From positions 26,046-90,045 of the forward strand of contig NZ_LANF01000014.1 of the NCBI RefSeq assembly GCF_000966265.1: a stretch of DNA of 64,000 nt, given 5' to 3'. Every line of letters begins with the position of its first letter. Within the stretch, counting starts at the first letter, position 1. Source of the DNA: Palaeococcus ferrophilus DSM 13482 (GTDB lineage Archaea; Methanobacteriota_B; Thermococci; Thermococcales; Thermococcaceae). The notes beneath the pieces are model-generated. The model searched no databases, was not told the origin of the DNA, and saw only the letters and a list, made by a program, of their open reading frames with translations. Below are positions 1 to 7,392 of this stretch, piece after piece. Both the position numbers and the translations under genes were made by a program.

Positions 1-1
1 G

Positions 2-304
2 AACCCCGATCTTCTCATAACCGGCGGGCCACCGACTTACCTCGGCCCGAGGGCGGCTGGCTCCTGGGAGACGGGCGTTAAGAATCTCAACGAGATAATC
101 CGCGAGACGAACGCCGAGGTAATCCTCGACCACCACATAGTCAGGGACAAACGGTATCCGGAGTTCTTCGACGAGCTTGAGAGGAGGCCCAAGACCTTCG
201 CAGGCTACCTCAAGGTAGAGGACAAACCGCTTGAGGCCTACAGGAGGGAGCTCCACAGAATCGAGAGGGGAGAAGAAGCGGAGGTGCCTTTCAGGTTGGG
301 GTGA
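2..304 (+). CDS. UPF0282 family metallo-beta-lactamase-fold protein, C-terminal part
   Basis: The reading frame is open from the left edge and ends at a TGA at 302-304, giving the last 100 residues. The segment LITGGPPTYLGPR and the later AEVILDHHIVRD with a conserved His pair match the C-terminal half of archaeal UPF0282 proteins, which have a metallo-beta-lactamase-like fold and an unknown substrate. The start and the N-terminal metal-binding motifs lie outside the window. It is GC-rich like the typical genes here and is followed after about 50 bases by the 3' end of the AT-rich restriction gene on the opposite strand. The family call is from recognition of this conserved block only. Confidence 0.8.
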   Translation, partial: NPDLLITGGPPTYLGPRAAGSWETGVKNLNEIIRETNAEVILDHHIVRDKRYPEFFDELERRPKTFAGYLKVEDKPLEAYRRELHRIERGEEAEVPFRLG

Positions 305-352
305 GGGGAAGTTCTGCAAAAAGTACAGATGAAAAAGATGAAAAGCAAGACT

Positions 353-2866
353 TTAAAATACTTGGAGTAACTTTTTCAACTGATCTTTTTTATTCTCTAG
401 TTCATACTCCAATCTGTGCACTTCATCTATTGTCTCTAGGAACTTGCTTGCTATCTCTTCTTGAGTACTTCTAGGTGGTAACACCACAAGTAAATTCTCT
501 ATATCAAACTTATAAATCTCCGCACTCATGCCGCGAATGTAATGTTTGATTTGTATTTGTCCAAATTCGGATAGTAAGTATAAGTACAAATAATATGGAT
601 CCACTTTATTGATATCTGGTCGTAGTATCAAGAACTTACTTAAAGCCAAAACCTTCTTATATTTCTCCGGAATCTCGGAAATAATCGCAATTTTATCACC
701 AATGTATCTTTTAGAATGTGCTACAGACTGCAACAGTATGTCATATTTCTGGAGGAATTTCTTTGAGTTACGATATTTGGAACGGTTAACAAATGAAACC
801 TTGTCCCATTCTATGATACCAATCCGATCTTTTATCTTTCGGATTGAGGCAGTTTTTATTATAGGTATCCCTGAGCGAGGAGTATCTATATAGTCGTCTT
901 TCTTTGGACCGATTCCAGGGAATATATCTGTAGTAATATCTTTTAACGGAGCTACTATGAAGCCCTGTGCTTTCAGTAAATTAATTTTGTTTAGAATATC
1001 TACATATTCCTTACCATATGCCTCAACATCTAATTTTGTTCCAACCTGAGACGACATGACTTTAGTAAACCAGAGTTTGCTCGAAACGTGTTTATGGGAG
1101 GGATACCCACTAGAGTCCTGCTTAAACTTCTCCCACTCCTTTAGTACTTCCGGGAGGTCATTTCTATCCGCGCGACCAGTCGAATCATATCCAATATTCT
1201 CTATATGTGCCATAAATATTGGATAATCTTCAATATCTTCCCCATCCCTTAGTTTTTCTAGAAAAAGGATGCTAGTCTTAGGCTGGGAACCAAAAGGTAC
1301 AAATGCATGTTCCGGCAAACTTATAACTGCTAAAACCTTGGCTCGTGACATGATATATTTGACAACTCTAATGTTGTTTTTATTGGTAAATGCACTATCG
1401 GGCAAGATGATACCCATCCTGCCTCCAGGCCTAAGTAAGTCAAGACTCCTTTCGATAAAAAGAATCTCTGACATTTCTGAGGGCTTCAATTTACCTTTAT
1501 CATTTTTTGAAAGTTCATATTTTACAAAATAATGTTTTACTGATCGCTTTATCTTTGAACCAAATGGTGGATTAGTTAAAAGAACATGATATTTGTTGGG
1601 CCTTATATCTTTTCGTTTATCAAATTTCTCAAAATCATCAAGTGCATCATTGCATTCAATATTTGTATGTCCATCTCCATGTAGTTTCATGTCCATCATT
1701 GCTATTCTGGCAATCTTATCATTGATTTCTATCCCGAACACATTGTTATGTGAAAAACTCCATATTATCTCCCTAGAGGGATCCTTCCCATACGCTTTAA
1801 TAGCTTTATCCATGATGTGCTTGATAGAATACAGGAGGAAACCCCCACTTCCACAAGCAGGATCAATAATTAACTCATTAAAGTCAGGGTCTATGAACTT
1901 AACCATGAATTCTACAATCTCACGAGGAGTGAAATACTGGCCAAAGTCCCCCCTAAATATTTTCCCTAAGAATTCCTCAAAAGCTCTTCCTTTTGCATCA
2001 AGGTCAGTCTTCGTTAATGAAATTCCTTGAAGAACTTTACAAACTTCATATATAATCTCGTCAGAGACTTTAATAGGATCTCCAAAAACATCGGGTTCAC
2101 TTTCCCTAACTTCCTCGTATAATTTTCGTATACGATCAGCGACACTTTTTGGATCTTCATTTAGTCCAATTTGAAATCTATAATAGTCTCCAACTTTTGT
2201 GAACGTTTCATCATAGATTTTGGCAAACATGAGTTTACTCATCTCATCAAACGCTTCAGTAGGATCTCGTTTGCCTCCTTCCCAAAGCAGATTGTGACAC
2301 CGTCTAAAAACACTTCTCAGATCCTTGAGGCTAACCTCTTGTAAATCAAAAAAGAGTTCACCTTTTTTGTATCTATATTTTGGAGGGCGCCCGTATTGGA
2401 CAGGAACCTGGGGAATTAGGTATTTGTCTAGAGACTTCCAAGTACTTGGGTGGGTGGAAACATCATAAGCATACTCCTTATCAGCACAAACAACAAGTAG
2501 ATACTTAGCATTGAGAAGGTTAGCGTTTCCAAGTCCCTCCTTTTTTGCTATTTGAAGTTCTTCTTCAGAAGAACCAGGCTTGCATTCTACTACAATGAAA
2601 GCTTTTTCATGAGAGTCATCCTCAAAGACAACTATATCAGCGGGCTGTTTTGGTTCTCTCTGCGGAGGTTCAACTTCGAAATCAATTCGATTTGGGGGAT
2701 ATTTATAAAATTTTACTAACTTCACATAAGTGGCAGCTCTAATTTTTTCTTCGGGATCACTGAAATTATATGATTTCCCTTGAATAGTATAACTGATTCT
2801 ATTTCCTTCTACTATTTTTATTAGGCCATCGTCTATTCCTAATTTGATAAGATCTACTATATTCAT
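353..2866 (-). CDS. Single-chain restriction-modification protein (nuclease, N6-adenine methylase, specificity domain)
   Basis: An 837-residue protein that appears to combine all three parts of a restriction-modification system. Residues 1-110 look like an HsdR N-terminal PD-(D/E)xK nuclease, with Asp at about 77 and E94-x-K96. Residues 220-600 are an HsdM-like N6-adenine methyltransferase with GQYFTPREIV, SAM motif DPACGSGGF (about 335-343) and catalytic NPPFG (about 432-436). Residues 640-837 resemble one HsdS target-recognition half ending in a helix. ATG at 2866 is preferred because GAGGTG lies nine bases upstream; a GTG at 2878 overlaps that site. The gene is strongly AT-rich (a sampled line has about 38% GC against about 60% next door), suggesting recent transfer. 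It is alone, with no separate S or R gene. Organisation resembles type IIG/IIC enzymes; a type I-derived fusion is the alternative. Confidence 0.82.
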   Translation of the reverse strand: MNIVDLIKLGIDDGLIKIVEGNRISYTIQGKSYNFSDPEEKIRAATYVKLVKFYKYPPNRIDFEVEPPQREPKQPADIVVFEDDSHEKAFIVVECKPGSSEEELQIAKKEGLGNANLLNAKYLLVVCADKEYAYDVSTHPSTWKSLDKYLIPQVPVQYGRPPKYRYKKGELFFDLQEVSLKDLRSVFRRCHNLLWEGGKRDPTEAFDEMSKLMFAKIYDETFTKVGDYYRFQIGLNEDPKSVADRIRKLYEEVRESEPDVFGDPIKVSDEIIYEVCKVLQGISLTKTDLDAKGRAFEEFLGKIFRGDFGQYFTPREIVEFMVKFIDPDFNELIIDPACGSGGFLLYSIKHIMDKAIKAYGKDPSREIIWSFSHNNVFGIEINDKIARIAMMDMKLHGDGHTNIECNDALDDFEKFDKRKDIRPNKYHVLLTNPPFGSKIKRSVKHYFVKYELSKNDKGKLKPSEMSEILFIERSLDLLRPGGRMGIILPDSAFTNKNNIRVVKYIMSRAKVLAVISLPEHAFVPFGSQPKTSILFLEKLRDGEDIEDYPIFMAHIENIGYDSTGRADRNDLPEVLKEWEKFKQDSSGYPSHKHVSSKLWFTKVMSSQVGTKLDVEAYGKEYVDILNKINLLKAQGFIVAPLKDITTDIFPGIGPKKDDYIDTPRSGIPIIKTASIRKIKDRIGIIEWDKVSFVNRSKYRNSKKFLQKYDILLQSVAHSKRYIGDKIAIISEIPEKYKKVLALSKFLILRPDINKVDPYYLYLYLLSEFGQIQIKHYIRGMSAEIYKFDIENLLVVLPPRSTQEEIASKFLETIDEVHRLEYELENKKDQLKKLLQVF

Positions 2867-2948
2867 AATCTGCCACACCTCTAATAGTGGAATCTCAGAA
2901 TAACATTAAAAACTTTAGGGTTATATCCCCAGTTGGGTGATATTAAAA

Positions 2949-4121
2949 ATGCGCGACTTCTACATCGCCCATGAAGAGGATATCAGGACTGGAAGAACCA
3001 CCGACGTCTACTTCATCAGGACGAAGAAAATTCTTGAGGAGAAGGGCATTCACAAAAAGGTCTTCGCCGACGTCTCGACGACCTCGTTACCGCACGGCTG
3101 GAAGTGGGGCGTCTTGGCGGGGGTCGAAGAGGTTGCAAAGCTTCTTGAAGGTCTCCCAGTGAACGTCTACGCGATGCCTGAAGGCACAATATTCCACCCC
3201 TACGAGCCGGTTCTCCAGATAGAAGGTTATTATAAGGAGTTCGGAATCTACGAGACTGCTTTGCTCGGCATGCTCAGCCAGGCGAGCGGCATAGCCACCG
3301 CCGCACTCAGAACCAAGATAGCAGCCAAGTTCAAGCCCGTCTACTCCTTCGGGATAAGGCACATGCACCCGGCCATCGCTCCGATGATAGACAGAGCTGC
3401 CTTCATCGGCGGGTGCGACGGCGTCTCCGGCGTTCTCGGGGCCGAGATGATAGGGGAAAAACCCGTTGGAACGATGCCCCACGCGCTGATCATAACGGTC
3501 GGCGACCAGGTGAAGGCCTGGAAGTACTACGATGAGGTAATGCCCCCGGAGGTTCCGAGGACCGCTTTGGTTGATACCTTCTACGACGAGAAGTTTGAAG
3601 CTTTGATGGCCGCGGAGGCCCTCGGGGAGAGGCTCAACGCGGTAAGGCTCGACACTCCAGGCTCAAGGAGGGGCAACTTCAGGCGCATAGTGGAGGAAGT
3701 CCGCTGGGAGCTTGATCTTAGGGGCTACAAACACGTTAAAATCTTCCTCAGCGGCGGGTTGAACGAGGAGAGCTTAAAAGAACTCGCCGACGTTGCCGAT
3801 GCCTTTGGAGTTGGCGGAAGCATAGCGAGCGCCAAGCCGGTTGACTTCTCCCTGGACATAGTTGAGGTAGAAGGAAAGCCGATGACCAAGCGCGGCAAAC
3901 TGAGCGGAAGGAAGCAGATATACCGCTGTGAGAACGGCCACTACCACCGCGTTCCCGCGGATAGGAAGCTCGAGAAGTGCCCTGTCTGCGGCGCGAAGGT
4001 CGAACCTCTCCTCAAGCCGCTCATCGAGAACGGTGAGATAGTCGCTAAACTTCCGAAGGCGAGGGAGATAAGGGAGTATGTGCTGGAGCAGGCGAAGAAG
4101 TTCAACCTGACGCTCGAATGA
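2949..4121 (+). CDS. pncB: Nicotinate phosphoribosyltransferase
   Basis: A 390-residue enzyme of the nicotinate/nicotinamide phosphoribosyltransferase family. It makes nicotinate mononucleotide from nicotinate and PRPP in NAD salvage, in the cytoplasm. Family features seen include an early TDVYF block, SFGIRHMHP in the middle, RLDTPGSRRGNFRR near residue 235 and FLSGGLNEE near 265, which belong to the phosphate-binding barrel. The last 60 residues add a zinc ribbon (CENGHYH ... CPVCG), usual in archaeal members. ATG at 2949 is chosen because GGTGAT lies 7 bases upstream; an in-frame GTG at 2937 is inside that site. It is transcribed divergently from the restriction gene and ends in a T-rich stretch. 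Confidence 0.93.
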   Translation: MRDFYIAHEEDIRTGRTTDVYFIRTKKILEEKGIHKKVFADVSTTSLPHGWKWGVLAGVEEVAKLLEGLPVNVYAMPEGTIFHPYEPVLQIEGYYKEFGIYETALLGMLSQASGIATAALRTKIAAKFKPVYSFGIRHMHPAIAPMIDRAAFIGGCDGVSGVLGAEMIGEKPVGTMPHALIITVGDQVKAWKYYDEVMPPEVPRTALVDTFYDEKFEALMAAEALGERLNAVRLDTPGSRRGNFRRIVEEVRWELDLRGYKHVKIFLSGGLNEESLKELADVADAFGVGGSIASAKPVDFSLDIVEVEGKPMTKRGKLSGRKQIYRCENGHYHRVPADRKLEKCPVCGAKVEPLLKPLIENGEIVAKLPKAREIREYVLEQAKKFNLTLE

Positions 4122-4125
4122 CCCC

Positions 4126-4140
4126 CATTTCTTTTTATCC
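4126..4140 (+). terminator. T-rich terminator after pncB
   Basis: Immediately after the pncB stop the + strand has a run of T broken by single C bases (CATTTCTTTTTATCC). Oligo-T stretches of this kind are the usual archaeal RNA polymerase termination signal. No hairpin is needed or seen. Confidence 0.45.
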
Positions 4141-4209
4141 CTCCGTGGACAACTTCAAAAACTATAGGGAGCTTCTAAGCTGGGGACAATAGAAGAAAAA
4201 GAAGGGCCT

Positions 4210-4416
<207 letters not shown>

Positions 4417-4433
4417 TTATAGTCACGCATCCA

Positions 4434-4444
4434 GAATATAAACC
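4434..4444 (-). promoter_or_regulatory. TATA box of the ferredoxin gene
   Basis: On the minus strand GGTTTATATTC is preceded by an A/G-rich BRE-like stretch and lies about 33-43 bases before the ATG at 4401. That leaves a short leader carrying the GGTGAT ribosome binding site. Confidence 0.6.
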
Positions 4445-4539
4445 TTTCGCCTTTTAAGGAAGCTGCTTCAGTCTTTTGCTTTAAAATGAAAAGAAGAGAC
4501 GCTGATGGACATTTTAGGGCACGATTACTTATTTTTGCC

Positions 4540-5070
4540 TCACATGAGGCCGAGCCTCTTCTTGTACTCCTCGCTCACCATGTCCGGGCTCCAGGGCGGG
4601 TCGAAGGTGAGTTCAATCTCGGCATCCTTAACGCCCGGGATTTCGAGCACCTTGTCCTCAACGGCCCTCAGAATCCACATTGTGAGCGGGCAGCCGGGGG
4701 TCGTCATCGTCATTTTAACGTACACGGTGTTGTCGGGGTTGATCCTCAGCTCGTAAATGAGGCCGAGGTTTACAACATCAATTCCTATCTCAGGGTCAAT
4801 GACCTCCTTGAGCTTCTCGAGGACAGCCTCCTTGGTAATCTCCACTCCGCCTTCCTCCCTGACCTCGTGCTCCCTGTTGATAGTTATCAGCCCGACACCC
4901 TCGAGCTTCCCTATCTCCGAATGGAGCTTTATGAGGGCGTTGTCAACATCGGGCGTGTCCTTTGCGAGCGTAACCGTTACGTTGCCCTTGTCGTCAACCT
5001 CGAGGGATTTGAGGTACTTTTCGTCAATAATTCCCTTAACGACGTTTTCAACTTCCTCTTTAGTGACCAT
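4540..5070 (-). CDS. MIP18/DUF59 iron-sulfur assembly protein with N-terminal extra domain
   Basis: A 176-residue protein. Residues 78-176 form a DUF59 (MIP18/PaaD/SufT-like) domain, with the hallmark EVIDPEIGIDVVNLGLIYEL followed by MTMTTPGCPL, where the Cys in TPGCP is the conserved one. Residues 1-70 form a second small alpha/beta domain like the short domain at the start of Mrp proteins. DUF59 proteins act in maturation of Fe-S proteins; the client here is unknown, and the neighbouring ferredoxin gene on the same strand is suggestive only. AGGTGATG stands before the ATG at 5070, and a TATA box GTTTAAATC lies at about 5105-5113. Confidence 0.85.
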   Translation of the reverse strand: MVTKEEVENVVKGIIDEKYLKSLEVDDKGNVTVTLAKDTPDVDNALIKLHSEIGKLEGVGLITINREHEVREEGGVEITKEAVLEKLKEVIDPEIGIDVVNLGLIYELRINPDNTVYVKMTMTTPGCPLTMWILRAVEDKVLEIPGVKDAEIELTFDPPWSPDMVSEEYKKRLGLM

Positions 5071-5104
5071 GAGTTCATCACCTGATTTTGGGTTGGAGAA
5101 GACA

Positions 5105-5114
5105 GATTTAAACC
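5105..5114 (-). promoter_or_regulatory. TATA box of the DUF59 gene
   Basis: The minus-strand sequence GGTTTAAATC lies about 35 bases before the ATG at 5070, preceded by an A-rich BRE-like CAAAA. The spacing allows a short leader containing AGGTGATG. Confidence 0.55.
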
Positions 5115-5139
5115 TTTTGGGTCAGGAATGGGTAGTGCT

Positions 5140-5880
5140 TTAGGGCTTGAGTATATCGAGTATTAGGGCCTTCGCAATCTCGCCGTCTATCGCGCCCGCG
5201 TTGAGCTCCCTCATGACCCTCTGGATTCCGAAGCGTTTCAGCACTCTGGCTTCCCTTGAAGCCGCTTTCCAGAGGGGACAGCCGAAGCCGAGGGAGTACT
5301 TCCTCCCGAGGAGCGATATGGCCTCTCTCTTGTCCATGGCCAGGAACGCCGGGAAGTTGAGGTTCACCATATCCCCCTCCGGGTATATGGAGAGGCTCCC
5401 GAACGTCAGGAGGTCGCCGCTCGCGACGATTTTTATGCCCCTCTCCCTCGCGTAGCCCTTAACGGCCCCCATCACCATGGAGTGGCAGCGCCCGCATATG
5501 GGGGCCCTCTTCCTCACCTGCGCCCCTATGACGTCGAGGTACCCTGGAACGTCCACGATAACGGCCCCCTCGAGCTGCGCCCTTACGAGGACGGGTTCCC
5601 TCATCTGGGGAAGCCTCGCCATCACGGGGACGACGTCAAAGCCAGCCCAGCGGAGAACCTTTAGGGATGCGGTGCTGTCCGAGCCTCCCGAGAACGCCAG
5701 GGCCACCTTGACGCCAACGGGCGAGCGGTCGAAGTCCTCTCCCCTTAGGCGGTAGTGAAGCAGGGCCCTGAAGCGCTCGTACGCTTCTTCTCCTATGGCA
5801 TCCCTCACCCTCTCGAGGGCCTTGAGCGAGTTTCTCACCCGGTAGCTCTTGATGAAATCATTCCCAACAGGCTTCAGCAT
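5140..5880 (-). CDS. PP-loop ATP pyrophosphatase with three-cysteine set (TtuA/TtcA-like core)
   Basis: A 246-residue member of the adenine-nucleotide alpha-hydrolase superfamily. The PP-loop SGGSDS is at residues 64-69. A CxxC pair is at Cys129 and Cys132 (ICGRCHS) and a third Cys at 201 (GFGCPLW), the layout that binds a 4Fe-4S cluster in TtuA and TtcA tRNA-sulfurating enzymes. The zinc-finger CxxC pairs that flank TtuA are missing, and the protein is shorter. Such enzymes adenylate a substrate and often add sulfur; the substrate here is unknown. It is divergent from bpsA, with a TATA (CCATTTAAGC) about 20 bases before the ATG, so the mRNA is probably leaderless. Confidence 0.72.
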   Translation of the reverse strand: MLKPVGNDFIKSYRVRNSLKALERVRDAIGEEAYERFRALLHYRLRGEDFDRSPVGVKVALAFSGGSDSTASLKVLRWAGFDVVPVMARLPQMREPVLVRAQLEGAVIVDVPGYLDVIGAQVRKRAPICGRCHSMVMGAVKGYARERGIKIVASGDLLTFGSLSIYPEGDMVNLNFPAFLAMDKREAISLLGRKYSLGFGCPLWKAASREARVLKRFGIQRVMRELNAGAIDGEIAKALILDILKP

Positions 5881-5896
5881 TTTCTCTCCCCAAAAA

Positions 5897-5921
5897 GCTT
5901 AAATGGGGGGGCCTTTAAAAC
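5897..5921. promoter_or_regulatory. Divergent promoters between the PP-loop gene and bpsA
   Basis: Two TATA-like elements share this spacer. CCATTTAAGC on the minus strand (5897-5906) serves the PP-loop gene and CCTTTAAAAC on the plus strand (5912-5921) serves bpsA. A run of seven G (5905-5911) lies between them. The two start sites are back to back, so both genes could respond to one regulator. Confidence 0.55.
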
Positions 5922-5958
5922 CCTACTGCACGGTTTTTGAGAACTTGGGGGTGGTAAC

Positions 5959-7014
5959 GTGAGAGATGTGATGGAGAGGGTTAAGGAGAAGACTGGCATC
6001 CCTGTCTACGAGAGAAGCGTTGAGAACGTTCTGAGCGCGGTTCTCGCGAGCGATGACATCTGGAGGGTAGTTGACCTGAGCGAGGAGCCCCTCCCGCTCG
6101 TGGTGGCGATACTGGGGGCCCTCAGCGAAGGGGGCTACGTCGCCTTCAAGGACAACCGCGTGCTCCTGACCCAGAGCGGGAAGGAGCTGGTGGAGAATTA
6201 TGGAATAGGGGAGAGGAAGGACTACACGTGCTCCCACTGCGGGGGAAAGACGGTCGAGCTCGACGCCTTCAGCGACCTTCTCGAGCAGTTCAAGGAGATA
6301 ACCAGGGACAGACCCGAGCCGGCCCACCAGTTCGACCAGGCCTACGTTACCCCCGAGACCACCGTGGCTAGGATAGCCCTAATGCACACCCGCGGCGACC
6401 TTGAGAACAAGGAGGTCTTCGTTTTAGGGGACGACGACCTGACCAGCGTGGCCCTCATGCTTTCCGGACTTCCAAAGAGGATAGCCGTTCTGGATATAGA
6501 CGAGCGCCTCGTGAGGTTCATCGAGAAGGTAGCGGACGAGATAGGATACAGCAACATAGAGATGTTCACCTTCGACCTCAGGAAGCCCCTCCCTGATTAC
6601 GCGCTCCACAAGTTCGACACCTTCATAACCGACCCGCCCGAGACGGTTCATGCAATCCGCTCCTTCGTGGGAAGGGGTATAGCGACCCTCAAGGGACCGG
6701 GATGCGCCGGCTACTTCGGCATAACGAGGCGCGAAAGCTCCCTCGACAAGTGGCGCGAGATACAGAGGGTTCTCCTCAACGAGTTCAACGTTGTCATCAC
6801 GGACATCATAAGGAACTTCAACGAGTACGTCAACTGGGGCTACGCGGAGGAGACGAGGGCATGGCAGCTCATACCCATCAAAACCCTGCCGAAGCACAAC
6901 TGGTACAAGAGCTACATGTTCAGGATACAGACGCTTGAGGGTTCAAGGGGCTTTGAGGACGAGATAACCGTTGGAAAAGAGCTCTACGACGACGAGGAGA
7001 GCTCCACCACGTGA
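5959..7014 (+). CDS. bpsA: N4-bis(aminopropyl)spermidine synthase
   Basis: A 351-residue enzyme that adds two aminopropyl groups from decarboxylated AdoMet to the N4 atom of spermidine, making the branched polyamine of hyperthermophiles. A winged-helix-like N-terminal domain (1-85) and a C91-x2-C94 pair precede a Rossmann methyltransferase-like domain. GDDD at residues 157-160 matches the acidic motif found essential in the T. kodakarensis enzyme, and DPPE near 225 is the second family motif. The C-terminal segment to DDEESSTT is also typical. GTG at 5959 is chosen, with GGGGGTGG seven bases upstream. speD, at 24.3 kb, makes its co-substrate. Length equals known members. Confidence 0.95.
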   Translation: MRDVMERVKEKTGIPVYERSVENVLSAVLASDDIWRVVDLSEEPLPLVVAILGALSEGGYVAFKDNRVLLTQSGKELVENYGIGERKDYTCSHCGGKTVELDAFSDLLEQFKEITRDRPEPAHQFDQAYVTPETTVARIALMHTRGDLENKEVFVLGDDDLTSVALMLSGLPKRIAVLDIDERLVRFIEKVADEIGYSNIEMFTFDLRKPLPDYALHKFDTFITDPPETVHAIRSFVGRGIATLKGPGCAGYFGITRRESSLDKWREIQRVLLNEFNVVITDIIRNFNEYVNWGYAEETRAWQLIPIKTLPKHNWYKSYMFRIQTLEGSRGFEDEITVGKELYDDEESSTT

Positions 7015-7040
7015 ACCTCTCTTTTTCTCTTCTCCGGAAG

Positions 7041-7361
7041 TGAGGCGAGGGGGCTGTAGCCCGCCTTCTGTACTATGGGGCATTCGACTGAGCGGCCTAC
7101 CACGGGGCTCGCACCGGGACTTCATCGCCCCTTTCTCGGCCTTGCACCCCGCGGGACGGCCGTTTCACCGCATCCTCCGGGATCGTCTGCGGGTTAGCTC
7201 GAAACCCGTCGCCGGGTTCCTTCGCCGCTTTCATTCACACCCCCCGGAGGCCGTGTCGTTTCTGCGCCGTTGCCCGGCCTCTCGGCCGGTGCCTTGCGGC
7301 ACCGCGGCCCCGGTGTGGTGGGCGGAACTTCCTCCTTGCGGAAAGCCCCAGCCCCCTCACC
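7041..7361 (-). ncRNA. rnpB: RNase P RNA
   Basis: Read on the minus strand, this GC-rich 320-base stretch has the marks of archaeal RNase P RNA. The 5' end (7350-7360) and 3' end (7045-7055) form an 11-pair P1 helix, GTGAGGGGGCT with AGCCCCCTCGC. GGAGGAAGTTCC follows near the 5' end (conserved region I) and ACAGAAGGCGGGCTAC near the 3' end (conserved region V). Several GC-rich hairpins lie between. It is the catalytic part of the tRNA 5'-processing enzyme. The exact ends are uncertain by a few bases. Confidence 0.93.
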
Positions 7362-7381
7362 TAGGGTAATGTTGAGGGTGG

Positions 7382-7392
7382 GGGTTAAAACG
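7382..7392 (-). promoter_or_regulatory. TATA box of the RNase P RNA gene
   Basis: CGTTTTAACCC on the minus strand lies about 26 bases before the inferred RNA 5' end at 7361. It touches the stop codon of the upstream protein gene (7393), so the RNA seems to have its own promoter despite the close spacing. Confidence 0.55.

Noticed and set aside
353..2866. BREX-type PglX methylase
   Set aside because: The protein is shorter than PglX, carries an apparent nuclease domain, and no BREX genes are found alongside.
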